DNA from: Clostridia bacterium
Lineage (GTDB): Bacteria > Bacillota > Clostridia > Oscillospirales > CAG-272
Direction: 5' to 3'
DNA length: 64,000 bases
Assembly: GCA_017621475.1 (NCBI GenBank)
Contig: JAGATA010000010.1
Span: forward strand, 37,169-101,168
Program-made: the position numbers and the translations under genes
Shown here: positions 19,202 to 29,600 of the stretch, in pieces
Layout: each line of letters starts with the position of its first letter
Position numbering within the stretch: position 1 is the first letter of the stretch
The notes under the pieces: generated by a model
Database searches by the model: none
What the model saw: only the letters and a program-made list of their open reading frames with translations
Told to the model about the DNA's origin: nothing

Positions 19202-20028
19202 TAACAACCGAAATATTCGCTCACGTTGTAATCGTGCTTACCCAAAATATACGTCGCGGCAAGCACCATATACGCCGCAATCCCGCAATGACCGCTTATT
19301 TTGTAGCCTTTTGCCGCGTATCTCGGCTCGGAAATAAAATCAATTATCCTGTTTTCCGTAAAGAGCAGCAAAAGCTCGTTAAGGCGGTGAAGCTCTATCC
19401 CCGTTTTTTCAATAATTTCGCTCTTGGGCATAGCCTTTTCGCAGTTAAGAGTGGAAATAAGCCTTGTGCCGTCCTCGGAAGCTATCTCTTTTATAACTTC
19501 CGTAATACTTTCCGATGCTTCGGGCAGACTTTTTATAAGGTCGGCGCGCACGACCGCTGCAACGCCCGCGTCGTCCCATATCTTCGTGCCGTAGCTCCCG
19601 CAAATGCGCGTGTTGCCATACGCCTTTGCGTCCTTTTGCTTTTCTCTGTCGCCTATCTCAATGAAGAAAATCCCCTTCCACATCTGCCAAAGATCGCTCC
19701 CAAGCTCCTTGTGCAGATTTTTGCCGTATCTGTCCTTGCAGGCACCCGATGAATTTGCCCAAACGAACTCCGTTCCAAGCTGTTCTATCCTGCTTGCAAC
19801 GGCGTCTATATCTCCGCTGTTCTGTGTATCGAGCAAAACGTCCGCGGAAAGAGAGTAAACGTCGCTTATCGCTTTTAAGTTAAAGCAATCGGGCAGGCAC
19901 TCCCCGGCCTCCCATTTAGAGATAGCCTGCGCGGAAACGCCTATTTTTTCCGCCACTTCTTCCTGTGTAAAGCCGATGTTTTTTCTGTGATTGCGAAGTT
20001 TTTCTCCGAATATTTTTTGATCAAGCAT
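19201..20028 (-). CDS. XRE-family regulator with unknown C-terminal domain
   Basis: A 275-residue protein. Residues 5-60 are a Cro/C1 helix-turn-helix (FTQEEVAEKIGVSAQAISKWEAGECLP). The rest has a sensor-like domain of unknown family with a possible second winged-helix region (KSEIIEKTGIELHRLNELLLLF). The ATG follows ATAGGAGGACAAAATA, a good ribosome site. The stop codon coincides with the edge of a dispersed repeat, so the extreme C terminus may have been altered by the repeat. Ligand and targets are unknown. Confidence 0.75.
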   Translation of the reverse strand: MLDQKIFGEKLRNHRKNIGFTQEEVAEKIGVSAQAISKWEAGECLPDCFNLKAISDVYSLSADVLLDTQNSGDIDAVASRIEQLGTEFVWANSSGACKDRYGKNLHKELGSDLWQMWKGIFFIEIGDREKQKDAKAYGNTRICGSYGTKIWDDAGVAAVVRADLIKSLPEASESITEVIKEIASEDGTRLISTLNCEKAMPKSEIIEKTGIELHRLNELLLLFTENRIIDFISEPRYAAKGYKISGHCGIAAYMVLAATYILGKHDYNVSEYFGC

Positions 20029-20219
20029 TATTTTGTCCTCCTATAAAAATTCGAGATAGCTATCTTGTGATTTTATTATAACACAAGCAAATTCAACTTA
20101 CAATAGTATTAAAATTGAGTTTACGTTGAAAAGTTCAACCCAAGGTTGTATTTATAAAGTAACTCAAAACCGCATCTTTCATATAATGTATTAGTTTTAT
20201 ATTGGAGGTGCAATAATTT

Positions 20220-20630
20220 ATGAACAGAAACGACCCTGAAATGTCCTACGGCAAATTCGGCGTGCGCGCTTTTGCCGCAAACTCCGCCTACCCCGTGGAG
20301 AACGCGCTCGTTATAGTGCGCGGCAAAAAAGCAGACGGCGCACCCGCAACTATCGCGGTGCTTGAAACGGACGAAAGCGGAAAAACGCAGGTAATAACCC
20401 TTCCCACACCGCCCAAGAGCCTTTCCCTTTCCCCCGGCTCGGATATCCCACCTTATGCTCTTTACGATGTGGAGATAACCCACCCGGGTTTTTACTCCAT
20501 CATCACGCGCGACGTGCAGATATACCCCGACACAACTTCCATACTCCCAATAAACATGCTCCCGCTTCCCGACACGGGGGACACAAGCAACATCATAGTC
20601 AACGACGGCGGTGCCGCCCCGAACCTGTAA
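20220..20630 (+). CDS. Beta-domain protein of a spore cortex-lytic cluster
   Basis: A 136-residue protein without a membrane segment. Its sequence (alternating small and hydrophobic residues, YDVEITHPGFYSI, DTTSILPINMLPLP) suggests a carboxypeptidase-regulatory-like beta sandwich. I do not know its function. It is the first of three genes with gaps of 9 and 16 bp, the other two bearing peptidoglycan-binding repeats, so a role in spore cortex or coat assembly is inferred. GGAGGT ribosome site. Confidence 0.6.
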   Translation: MNRNDPEMSYGKFGVRAFAANSAYPVENALVIVRGKKADGAPATIAVLETDESGKTQVITLPTPPKSLSLSPGSDIPPYALYDVEITHPGFYSIITRDVQIYPDTTSILPINMLPLPDTGDTSNIIVNDGGAAPNL

Positions 20631-20639
20631 GGAGGCGTT

Positions 20640-22034
20640 ATGGCAACCTTACCCGTAATTCCCGAAAACATAACCGTTCACTTGGGCGCGCCGGGCTCGA
20701 ACGCGCAAAACGTGACGGTCAGCTTCATTGACTATATAAAAAACGTGGCATCAAGTGAAATTTACCCCACCTGGCCCGAAAACGCCCTGCGCGCCAATAT
20801 CTACGCGCAAATATCATTTGCGCTCAACAGAATATATACGGAGTATTACCGTTCCCGCGGGTACGATTTCGATATAACAAACTCCACGGCAATAGACCAA
20901 TCCTTCGTCTACGGGCGCGACATCTTCGATAATATCAGCGAGATAGTTGACGATATTTTCAACGATTACATAGTGCGCGGCGGCTTTGTGGAGCCGCTTT
21001 ACGCGCTGTATTGCGACGGAACGACCGTCACCTGCAACGGGCTTTCCCAATGGGGCAGCGTTGACCTTGCGGAACAAGGCTATATTCCCTATGACATTCT
21101 GCGCTATTACTATGGGGATGACATAAACATCGTTATGGATGCACCGATAGAAAATATAAGCGCGTCCTATCCCGGTGTGCCGCTTTCGCTCGGCTCCGCA
21201 GGAAACGACGTGCGCACGGTGCAAACAAGGCTTAACAGAATTTCTGCAAATTATCCCGCCATACCCAAAATATCGAACCCAAGCGGTATTTTTTCCACGG
21301 AGACAGACGCCGCCGTGCGCGCTTTTCAAGAGATATTCAGCCTGACAGCGGATGGCATCGTGGGAAAAGCGACGTGGTACAAAATACAATCCATTTACAA
21401 CGCCGTTAAAAAGCTAAACGAGCTTGAAAGTGAGGGGCTTACACTTTCTGAGGTTTCCAAGCAGTTCAGCGGCACGCTCGCAGAGGGGGACACAGGAATC
21501 GAGGTTGCCGTTGTGCAGTATTATCTTCGCGTTATAGCGGATTTCAATCCGACTATCCCACCAGTCACGCCGAACGGCGTTTTTGACGGGCAAACAAAAA
21601 ACGCCGTACTCGCTTTCCAGCGCGAGTACGGACTTCCTCAAACGGGAGAGGCAGACGAGGAAACGTGGAATAAGCTTGCAAGCGTTTACCTGGGGCTTAT
21701 AGCAAGCGCGGAAAACTCAGGCGCGGGCATTGCCGCAGAAGTTTTCCCGGGTGCTCTGCTCTCGCTCGGCTCTGCGGGAGAGGATGTTGAGCTTTTGCAA
21801 ACGTATCTTAACACCGTGGCAGAGGTTTATACGGAAATACCGACGGTTACCGCAAACGGCAATTTCGACGAGGCAACGGACAGAGCCGTGCGAATCTTCC
21901 AAGGCATTTTCGGAATACCGCAAAGCGGCGTTGTAGGGCCTATAACCTGGGAAATACTCGCGGAGAAATATGCGGAGATAGAAAACGGCAAAATTCGCGC
22001 AGAGTTTCAAAACCCCGGCGATATAACAACTTAA
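20640..22034 (+). CDS. SleC-like spore cortex protein with peptidoglycan-binding domains
   Basis: A 464-residue protein. The N-terminal 170 residues (PENITVHLG, IKNVASSEIYPTWPENALRA, YCDGTTVTCNGLSQWGS) resemble the SpoIID-like part of SleC, a Clostridia spore-cortex-lytic enzyme. Three peptidoglycan-binding-1 repeats follow at about residues 180-250, 275-345 and 375-440, each with a GxFDxxTxxAVxxFQ pattern. There is no signal peptide, consistent with a spore protein made in the mother cell. Catalytic activity is not certain. Confidence 0.75.
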   Translation: MATLPVIPENITVHLGAPGSNAQNVTVSFIDYIKNVASSEIYPTWPENALRANIYAQISFALNRIYTEYYRSRGYDFDITNSTAIDQSFVYGRDIFDNISEIVDDIFNDYIVRGGFVEPLYALYCDGTTVTCNGLSQWGSVDLAEQGYIPYDILRYYYGDDINIVMDAPIENISASYPGVPLSLGSAGNDVRTVQTRLNRISANYPAIPKISNPSGIFSTETDAAVRAFQEIFSLTADGIVGKATWYKIQSIYNAVKKLNELESEGLTLSEVSKQFSGTLAEGDTGIEVAVVQYYLRVIADFNPTIPPVTPNGVFDGQTKNAVLAFQREYGLPQTGEADEETWNKLASVYLGLIASAENSGAGIAAEVFPGALLSLGSAGEDVELLQTYLNTVAEVYTEIPTVTANGNFDEATDRAVRIFQGIFGIPQSGVVGPITWEILAEKYAEIENGKIRAEFQNPGDITT

Positions 22035-22050
22035 TTATGGAGGAAAACAT

Positions 22051-22572
22051 ATGGCAGAACCGACAAAAGAAATATACGAGCTTCAATATATGCTGCGCAA
22101 AATAGCGCTCACCACGGGGGAAGTTCCGCTTATTACGCCCGACGGCATATACGATGCGGTAACGCGCGAGGCGGTGCGCACATTTCAAGCATCAAACTCT
22201 CTTGAGCCCACGGGAAACTTAAACAAAGAAACGTGGGACAGCATTTTTGAAAAATATAAGGAAAGCGTTTATGCTTCCTCCGTAGGAGAGCCCATCTACC
22301 CATTTACCGACCCGTCATATACATCCTCCGAAGGGGAGCGAAGTGACATTATCACGCTTATACAGCTCATTCTTTCCGCACTTTCGGTAATATACGATGA
22401 TTTTGAAGAGATAGAGATAACAGGCGTAAACGATGAAGCGACGGTCGCCGCCCTTAAAAGGTTTCAATCCTACCACAGGCTTCCCGAAACGGGCGTGCTT
22501 GACAAGCGCACCTGGGATGCCGCAGCAAAAAGCTTTAATGCATATTACAGCAACCCGAATTATACGGCGTGA
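22051..22572 (+). CDS. Two-domain peptidoglycan-binding protein
   Basis: A 173-residue protein made of two peptidoglycan-binding-1-like repeats (PDGIYDAVTREAVRTFQ at about residues 30-46 and VNDEATVAALKRFQSYHRLPETG at about residues 128-150). It has no catalytic domain and no signal peptide. It is the third gene of the spore cluster and probably helps the upstream protein bind cortex. The first repeat resembles those of the upstream protein, suggesting duplication. Confidence 0.75.
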   Translation: MAEPTKEIYELQYMLRKIALTTGEVPLITPDGIYDAVTREAVRTFQASNSLEPTGNLNKETWDSIFEKYKESVYASSVGEPIYPFTDPSYTSSEGERSDIITLIQLILSALSVIYDDFEEIEITGVNDEATVAALKRFQSYHRLPETGVLDKRTWDAAAKSFNAYYSNPNYTA

Positions 22573-22580
22573 TTAAACAT

Positions 22581-22616
22581 AAAAAGTGGGCTGGAATGAC
22601 TCAGCCCACTTTTTCT
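22581..22616 (+). terminator. Terminator of the spore cluster
   Basis: AAAAAGTGGGCTG / CAGCCCACTTTTT stem followed by TCTT. Confidence 0.9.
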
Positions 22617-23004
22617 TATTGTAAGACGAAAACCCCGCCATAGTGGCGGGATTCTGTATAGGCCATGCCGATGAGCAGAAAGAGGAAAAAGGAGTAGTGC
22701 GGGATGCGTTTGTGAATAAGGCTCCCTCCGAGAGGGGGCTCCCGTCGGAGACGGGTGGAGGAGAGTGCGAAAATGACGGCAAAGTACTTGAAAGGAAGCG
22801 AGCGGAAAAGCGAAAGTTTCGCGGGCTCCTTCCACCGCAAGCGGTCCCCCTTCCTCCCGGAGGAAGGCTTTTGGAGAACCCGTTTACGGGTAGCAAGTGA
22901 CGATTGCATGGCTGGCAGGCCAATCTAAAACGCACTTGTGCGTAGCCGGTAGCGTGTAGGGCTATGCCCGAAAATGAAATACCACCCGCTATGCGGGTGG
23001 ATAT
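22617..23004. repeat. Intergenic degenerate repeat region
   Basis: Nearly 390 bp without a credible gene. It is made of short palindromes of the dispersed-repeat type: CCCGCCATAGTGGCGGG, GGGCTCCCGTCGGAGACGGG, CCTTCCTCCCGGAGGAAGG and CCACCCGCTATGCGGGTGG. The last, at 22982-23000, would also terminate the leftward methyltransferase gene. Reading frames in it are repeat-derived. Confidence 0.6.
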
Positions 23005-23754
23005 TTATTCAGCTTTGCATACAAAGAAGCAACGCTCGCTCTCGTCCGTAAGAGGCGAAAAATCCACGTCCGCACATTCGCAAACGATGGAAAAGCCCGC
23101 ATCCTTCAGCGCTTTTCTTATTGTGCGCAGAGCATAGCACCTCTGCCTTTGTTCCTCGTCCTCGCGGCGGTAAAGTCTGCCCTCGCGAATGAAGAACGTA
23201 AGGTAAAAATCGCAAATGCTCGTTTTTTCGTTAAAATAGTTCTCCCAAGTCAGGAACACGTCGTCGTTTTCATACACGAAGGTGTTGTCTGCAAGGATAT
23301 TTTTGTATTTATAGGGCGTGGATACGTCAAACACGAATACGCCGCCCTTTTCAATATTTTCGTGAACACGGTAAAGAGAAGCCTGCACATCCGCCGTTTT
23401 GAGCAGATAATTCATACAATCGAAAGAGGAAATAGCCGCATCTGCCCTGAAACCGAGGTTAAAAGAGCGCATATCCGAGCCGAGAAAGCGGATGTCCCTA
23501 TGCTCATCCTCCGCCTTTTTGGCGGCAAGAGCAAGCATTTCTTCGCTGATGTCAAGACCCGTCATCTTATATCCGCGCGCGCACATAGGCACGGTAATGC
23601 TTCCCGTACCGCAGCCGACGTCAACCACGCTCTGCACGGGTACGTCCGAAAAACGGCGAAAACACTCCGCATAAAAATCGCACCACGCATCGTAATCCAC
23701 GTCCTGCATAAATGTATCGTAAAAAAGAGAAAGCAAGGAATACTGTTCGCTCAT
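23005..23754 (-). CDS. Class I SAM-dependent methyltransferase
   Basis: A 249-residue Rossmann-fold methyltransferase. Motif I is VVDVGCGTGSITVPM, followed by MTGLDISEEML (acidic loop) and DAAISSFDCMNYLL. The substrate is unknown; it looks like a small-molecule methyltransferase. Its ATG overlaps the YerC-like gene's stop by 4 bp, so the two are co-translated. Confidence 0.85.
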   Translation of the reverse strand: MSEQYSLLSLFYDTFMQDVDYDAWCDFYAECFRRFSDVPVQSVVDVGCGTGSITVPMCARGYKMTGLDISEEMLALAAKKAEDEHRDIRFLGSDMRSFNLGFRADAAISSFDCMNYLLKTADVQASLYRVHENIEKGGVFVFDVSTPYKYKNILADNTFVYENDDVFLTWENYFNEKTSICDFYLTFFIREGRLYRREDEEQRQRCYALRTIRKALKDAGFSIVCECADVDFSPLTDESERCFFVCKAE

Positions 23755-24047
23755 TTTTTCTCCACTCCCAAAATATCGAGCGCACGCGCGTATCCTCCGC
23801 AGCCCTCGCGCAGAGCACCGTTGACGCGGGTGATGGTTGCCGTGCTAAGACCCGTTTTTTCAACTATGGTAGTATATTTTTCTCCCTCTCTGATAAGCCT
23901 TGCCGCAAGGAAACGGCGCGCCATTTCGCGCAGCTCCGCCTTTGTGCAAAGGTCCTCGAAAAAAGCGTAGCACTGTTCCGTATCTTCAAGGGAAAGTATC
24001 GCTTTAAAAAGGAGGTCTTTATTTTCGTCCTTGATTATTTCCGCCAT
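23751..24047 (-). CDS. YerC/YecD-family TrpR-like regulator
   Basis: A 98-residue protein of the TrpR-related YerC family. TKAELREMARRFLAARLIREGEKYTTIVEKTGLSTATITRVN spans the helix-turn-helix at about residues 36-77. Family members are DNA-binding proteins of mostly unknown target. It precedes and overlaps the methyltransferase gene. Control of its own two-gene unit is plausible. Confidence 0.85.
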   Translation of the reverse strand: MAEIIKDENKDLLFKAILSLEDTEQCYAFFEDLCTKAELREMARRFLAARLIREGEKYTTIVEKTGLSTATITRVNGALREGCGGYARALDILGVEKK

Positions 24048-24094
24048 ATCTTTGCCTGCCTTTGACTTATTTCAATACTATAATGCCATATTTT

Positions 24095-24124
24095 AAGGGA
24101 AATTGCAAGAGCAATTTCCCTTTG
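24095..24124 (-). terminator. Hairpin terminator after the radical-SAM pair
   Basis: AAGGGAAATTGC / GCAATTTCCCTT stem, 4-nt loop. It lies just past the stop of the DUF2344 gene. Confidence 0.7.
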
Positions 24125-24127
24125 TTT

Positions 24128-24832
24128 TTATGAAAAAAGCGTTTCGCCGTCCGCAAGGTAAACCTCCATACGGCAAACCTCGTTTTCAGCCCCCGCGAAG
24201 CATTCGGGCATAGCTTTTTCAAGCACCTCTGCAATATACTTCGGGTTTACGAACGCCATTTCGTCACAGGAAAGCTTAACGTTCACCGTGAATACGTTTC
24301 CATCAAGTGAGGAGGAACAAAAACGGATGCCCTGTGCAATATTTACTACCTTGGGTTCGCCTTTTTTGCTGTATTTTTCGATGAATATTTCATCTGCGGA
24401 AAGGGCCGCTTTCGTCTTTTCTTCAATATTCTCGGGTGCTTTTCCCGAAAGCTCGAATTTTATTTCGTAAAGGCTCCATTTTATATCGCGGAAATGTGCT
24501 TTCGGCGCATAGCAAAGGCTTGCGCGCAGCCCCGCAGGGAAAGAAGCGTTGAGTCTTTCAACTATCGTTTCCGGCTCGACTTCCTCCACCATTTTAAAAT
24601 CCATAAATTCCGTAAGGCTGGAAACGCCGACGGAAAGAGGGGGCGTAAAGGCAACTCTGGGATGGGGATTAAAGCCCTCGGAATACCATACGGGCAGCTT
24701 GCTTCTGAGGAAAGCGGACTGCATCGTGCGGTTGAGGTCAAGATGGGAAATAAATTTAAGGCTTCCCGTTTTTGAAAATTTAACACGAACTTTTATATCT
24801 GTTTTAACAGCGTTTACGCTTTCGGGCAACAC
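24128..24832 (-). CDS. Radical-SAM-linked protein (TIGR03936/DUF2344)
   Basis: A 234-residue protein with the family start VRVKFSKTGSLKFISHLDLNR and then SEGFNPHPRVAFTPPLSVGVSS. These proteins nearly always accompany the B12-binding radical-SAM gene found directly upstream. The role is unknown. GTG at 24832 is chosen because GGAGG lies 9 nt before it, inside the end of the upstream gene (19-bp overlap). Confidence 0.85.
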   Translation of the reverse strand: MLPESVNAVKTDIKVRVKFSKTGSLKFISHLDLNRTMQSAFLRSKLPVWYSEGFNPHPRVAFTPPLSVGVSSLTEFMDFKMVEEVEPETIVERLNASFPAGLRASLCYAPKAHFRDIKWSLYEIKFELSGKAPENIEEKTKAALSADEIFIEKYSKKGEPKVVNIAQGIRFCSSSLDGNVFTVNVKLSCDEMAFVNPKYIAEVLEKAMPECFAGAENEVCRMEVYLADGETLFS

Positions 24833-26655
24833 GATCTTTCACCTCCGAGTTTATTTGCGCCGCAGCCGCTGCACTGAAGCCTGCAGTTGGGCGTTGTTTT
24901 CTCTTCGTAAGCCTTGTGGCGCTCACGCAAGAGGAATGCTTTTGTAACGCCGATGTCGATGTTATCCCACGGCAATATTTCTTCTTCTCCGAATTCGCGG
25001 TTTGCATAGAACGCGGGGTCTATACCAAGGTCTGCGAAAACCTCCATCCATTTATCGTAATCGAAAAATTCTTCCCAACCGTCAAGACGTATGCCTCTCT
25101 TCGCCGCTTCAAGAAGTACGCGGCAAAGCTTTCTGTCGCCGCGCGCAAAAATTGCTTCGATACGGCTCACCTTGGCATCGTGATAGTTGTATTTTATTTT
25201 TCTGTTCATAACCTTACCCATAAGGTATTTCTGCTTACGCTGAAGCTCCTCAAGGTCACACTGCGCCTCCCACTGGAACGGTGTAAACGGCTTAGGGATA
25301 AAGCAAGCCGTGGAAAGAGTTACCTGCGGAGATTTTTTGGGTCTGCCCGGCGTTGCGTAAAATTCGTCTATAACGCTTTCGGCAAGCTCGTTGATGCCCT
25401 CAAGGTCCTCGTCCGTTTCCGTGGGCAAGCCCTGCATAAAGTAGAGCTTGACCTGTGTCTTGCCGCCCTCGAAAGCTACGCGGCAAGCACGGAGAAGATC
25501 CGCTTTTTCCACGTTCTTGTTGATAACGTCGCGCAGTCTTTGCGTACCGGCCTCGGGCGCAAAGGTAATGCCGCCCGTGCGGATGGTGGATATCTTATCC
25601 ATAAGCTCTTTTGTAAAGCTGTCCACGCGAAGTGAGGGCAGGTTGAGCGATATTTTGCGGTCATCCGTCCAGGAAAGAAGCTCGTCCGTAAGCTTCTCTA
25701 TGCAGGAATAGTCGCTGATGGAGAGCGAGGAAAGCGAAATTTCGGAATAGCCCGTGGCATCAGCAAGTATCTTTGCCTGCTCGTTAAGTACCTCTGGCGT
25801 TTTTTCACGCACGGGGCGGTAAACCATACCTGCCTGGCAGAAACGACAGCCGCGGATACAGCCGCGGTAAACCTCAAGCACTATTCTGTCCTGCACCGTC
25901 TGGATAAAGGGCATAACGAGGTTTTTGGGGAACGGAGCCTTATCCATATCCTTAACTATTCTCTTCTGCACCTTTGCGGGAACGTTGGGGAATTTGGGCG
26001 TGAAGCTCTTTATCGTGCCGTCCTCGTTATATTCCACGTCGTAAAGAGAAGGAACGTACATACTCTGATGATGCGATACCTCGCGCAAGAACGCCGCACG
26101 GTCAAATCCCATCGCCTTGTGCTTTTTGTAAATATCCATAAGCTCGGGAAGCTCGTCCTCGCCCTCGCCGATAAGGCAGATATCCGCGAAATCCGCAAAA
26201 GGCTCGCTGTTATAGGTGCAAGGACCGCCGCAAACAACGATCGGGGCATCGTTCGCTCTCTTTGCGCTTTCAAGCTCTATACCGCCAAGATCCAGCATAT
26301 TGAGCATATTCGTATAGCAAAGCTCGTATTGGAGCGAAAAACCGACGAAATCGAACTCCGAAAGAGGTGTGCCGCTTTCAATGGAGCAAAGGGGCAGGTT
26401 GTGCTCGCGAAGCTTCTCTTCCATATCTGCCCACGGAGCATAGCCGCGCTCGCACCAAACGTCCTCTCGCTCGTTGAGGATGTTGTAAAGTATGCGTATG
26501 CCAAGGTTGGACATACCTATCTCATATGTATCGGGGAAGCAGAACGCAAATCTTACGTCCACGCTCTCGGGGTCTTTTATGACCTCGCCCCATTCGCCGC
26601 CCGTATAACGGCCGGGTTTTTCAACTTGTTTAAGAATACTTTCGGGTATTTTCAA
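24814..26655 (-). CDS. B12-binding radical SAM protein (TIGR03960)
   Basis: A 613-residue protein. The N-terminal part resembles a B12-binding domain (FAFCFPDTYEIGMSNLGIRIL). The radical-SAM cluster motif is CIRGCRFCQAG (CxxxCxxC) at about residues 288-298. The C terminus has CRLQCSGCGANKL. The modification it performs is unknown. TTG at 26655 follows AAAGGA; no ATG is usable nearby. It is transcribed after addB (31-bp gap) and coupled to the DUF2344 gene. Confidence 0.88.
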   Translation of the reverse strand: MKIPESILKQVEKPGRYTGGEWGEVIKDPESVDVRFAFCFPDTYEIGMSNLGIRILYNILNEREDVWCERGYAPWADMEEKLREHNLPLCSIESGTPLSEFDFVGFSLQYELCYTNMLNMLDLGGIELESAKRANDAPIVVCGGPCTYNSEPFADFADICLIGEGEDELPELMDIYKKHKAMGFDRAAFLREVSHHQSMYVPSLYDVEYNEDGTIKSFTPKFPNVPAKVQKRIVKDMDKAPFPKNLVMPFIQTVQDRIVLEVYRGCIRGCRFCQAGMVYRPVREKTPEVLNEQAKILADATGYSEISLSSLSISDYSCIEKLTDELLSWTDDRKISLNLPSLRVDSFTKELMDKISTIRTGGITFAPEAGTQRLRDVINKNVEKADLLRACRVAFEGGKTQVKLYFMQGLPTETDEDLEGINELAESVIDEFYATPGRPKKSPQVTLSTACFIPKPFTPFQWEAQCDLEELQRKQKYLMGKVMNRKIKYNYHDAKVSRIEAIFARGDRKLCRVLLEAAKRGIRLDGWEEFFDYDKWMEVFADLGIDPAFYANREFGEEEILPWDNIDIGVTKAFLLRERHKAYEEKTTPNCRLQCSGCGANKLGGERSCCPKA

Positions 26656-26686
26656 TTTATTTCATTCCTTTCAGAGAATTTTTCAC

Positions 26687-29600
26687 TTATTTCTTCACTC
26701 TGCAAACGGCGTGCATCTTGCAGTAGTCGCAAGCCGTTTGCTCGCACGGCGCGGCGTCCGCCTTGCCGGAACGTAGAGCGTCCGAGGCGCGGAGCACCGT
26801 TTCCACAACGGTGTTTTTAAGCTCCTCGAAAGCCTCGCTTGCAATAAGATTGCCTTTCTTTTTTCCTCCCTTGGCGACAGAAACGGGGATAAATCTTCCC
26901 TCAAGCGAAGGCTCCATAGCGGTAAGGACCTCCTCGTTATCAAGAAGAAGACCGCTGTTTTTGTTTTTTTCATCGGGCGGTGCCGTACCAAGGTCAACAT
27001 TTGCCGCCGCAGGGCGCACAGAAACGTACATTACCCCTGCGGGGGAGAGATCTTCGCCGTATTTTTTCTTCCCGTTTTCGCAGATGGAGAAAAGATAGAG
27101 AAGCATCTGCAGGTCCCTTCCCTTTTCCACGTTAGCAAGGTCGAATTTTTTACTGCCCGTCTTGTAATCCGCAACGCGCACGTTTATCTTGCCCTCGCCG
27201 TCCTCGTAGGTGTCCACGCGGTCAACCTTGCCGCGCAGCTCCACGCTGCCGTTTTCGTTTTTGAGGCGTATGGGCTCTATATCCGCGCCCTTGCCGATAA
27301 CTATTTCAAAATCGCGCGCGCGGAATTTGCTTTCGCGAAATTCCTCCCGTATACTTGCAACAAAGCGTTCCGAGGAGGCGGCAAGGTAATCCGTCAGGCG
27401 CACAAGGCGCGGGGATACTGCCGCATACTTTTCGCGGCAAAGGCTTTCCACGTATTCGCGGCAGACGGAGTTTATCTCATTTCTCATCTCCTCGTCCGTA
27501 GCGTCGAGGTGGGAAAGAGCGTATTTCACGGAAACTTCAAGTATTTTGTGCATAAAGTTGCCCACGTCAAGAGCGCCGAACTTCACAGGGGAACTGTCCT
27601 TGAGTTTGAGCTCATACTCGCAGAAATAGGAGAAATTACAAACGATATATCTTTCAAGCCTTGAATAGCTCGTTTGCATATCGGGTGGGAATATCCTTGC
27701 CGCATCCTCCGAGGGAATACGGCAGGAGGCGGAGGAAAGCGGCGTGAATATATATTTCATTTTTTCCGCGTAATCTTCCGCTTCCGCATAATATGCGGCA
27801 AGCGCACGCGAAAGCGCGCTGTCTTTTTTCATTATATGCTCAAAGGAGGCGCAGGCACGTTCCACCATATCGTGCCGCGGTGTTGCTTCAAAACAAACCT
27901 CACGCATCTTCGGAAACATCTGCATAATGCTTGTAAGCGCGGGGGATCTCCTTGTTTTTTTGCCGGATCTGTCGTAGATGGGGTAGGTTATATAAAGCTC
28001 CTTTGACGGCGCACAAGCGGCGCAGTAAAAATAATAGAGCTCATCGCAAATTCTTCGTTCCACGGTGGAGGTGATCTCGATACCCGAGCTTGCGAGCATC
28101 TCTTTTTCCTTATCGGAAAAGAGACCGTCGTCCGCGACGGATGCCGGGAAAGCACCCTCGCACGCGCCCATAATATATGCCACCTCAAATTCGCCGTAGC
28201 CGCCCGCAGAAGCATCGTAAACCGTCACCTCGTCAAGGGAGGTCGGAATTTTGCCTATGTCCGTTTCGGAAAGAACAAGTCTTAAAAGAGAGGTAAACTC
28301 TGCCGCGTTGACCTCTGCCTCGGCACTTGCACTTACAAGTGCATCAAGCACATCGCAAAAAACGGAAAAAAGCTGGGAAAGTTCAAGAGAAAGAGCTTTC
28401 TCTCCCCTTTCTGCCGCCGCGCGTGCGTCCGCATCGATTTTTTCGGGCGCACCCATAGACACGGCAAAATTATATAGCTTTTCGCAGAAATAGCGCACGC
28501 TGTGCTTACCCGAAATGTCCTCGCAAAAAGCGCGAAGCGGCTTTATTGCGCGCTTTCGTATATCGGAAAGGAGCAATAGCGTGTTTGCGCTCTGCTCACT
28601 CATCTCTCCGCGGAAGCCCTCAGGGTCCATATTCCATTCGTATTCATCGTAAAAGCGTGCGCCCGTTATATTCCATTTGCGCACGTAATTTTCAAAAAGG
28701 TTTATTTCATCGGGCGAAATACCCGCAAAATCCGTTTTTATGTATGATATAACGAGCTCTCTGCCGAATCCGCGCTCGCACACTGCAAGAGCGCAAAGCA
28801 AAAATTTTATAAAAGCACGCTGTGCAATATCCGTGCGAGAGGAGATAAAATACGGAATACCGTACTTTTTCATAACCGCATCTATAATTCCGGCGTAAGA
28901 GCCCGTATCGCGCACGATAACGGCAAGGTCGCGGTAACGCGCGCCGCCGCGAACGCGCCGCGCTATATCAAGGCAAACAGCCTCGCTCTCCGCAAAAGCA
29001 TTTGCCGCATAGAGCGCGTGTATATGCTCCGGCTCTTTTTCAAAAACAGCCTTTACGTTCGCGTTGCCGGGGAAAAGATTGCGTGAGAGGAAAGAAAGCT
29101 CCTCGTTTTCAAACCTTCTGCCGTCCAGAAGCACCGTTTCTTCAGAAATTTGTGCGCCTGTATCGTTCACAGCGGCAAGCAAACGCGTTCTTGTGTCGTT
29201 CACGCCGAAGAAGCAAGGCGTGTGCGCATCCTCGCGTGGAACAAACGGAAGCGTGATATACACGTTGTCCGCGCCTTTTATTATCTGCTTCACGGTTTCA
29301 AGCTGTTCGCCCGAAAAAGAAGCAAAGGAATCTATGTAAACGTCGCACCCGCGGAAGAAATCGTTTGCGGCAAGAAGCGTGTTCATTTTCGCTATCATCC
29401 CGTCGGGGTCGGAAAAACGCGCGCCCACCTCCGCGTCGAACGCGGTGAAAAGAAGCGCCATATCAGCAAATTTTTTCGCGGCTTCGCCATCGCTTTTCTG
29501 CGCCGCAAGCTCAAGTCTTGCGGGCGAAGCACAGCTTCTTGCAAGCTCCGTGCGCATACTTAAAAGCTTTTCCGTGGCAGAGGTATCTCCCGCGGAAACG

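Noticed and set aside
20220..22572. Prophage tail or lysis module
   Set aside because: Peptidoglycan-binding repeats could suggest phage, but no other phage genes are near and the SleC-like N terminus fits a spore protein better.
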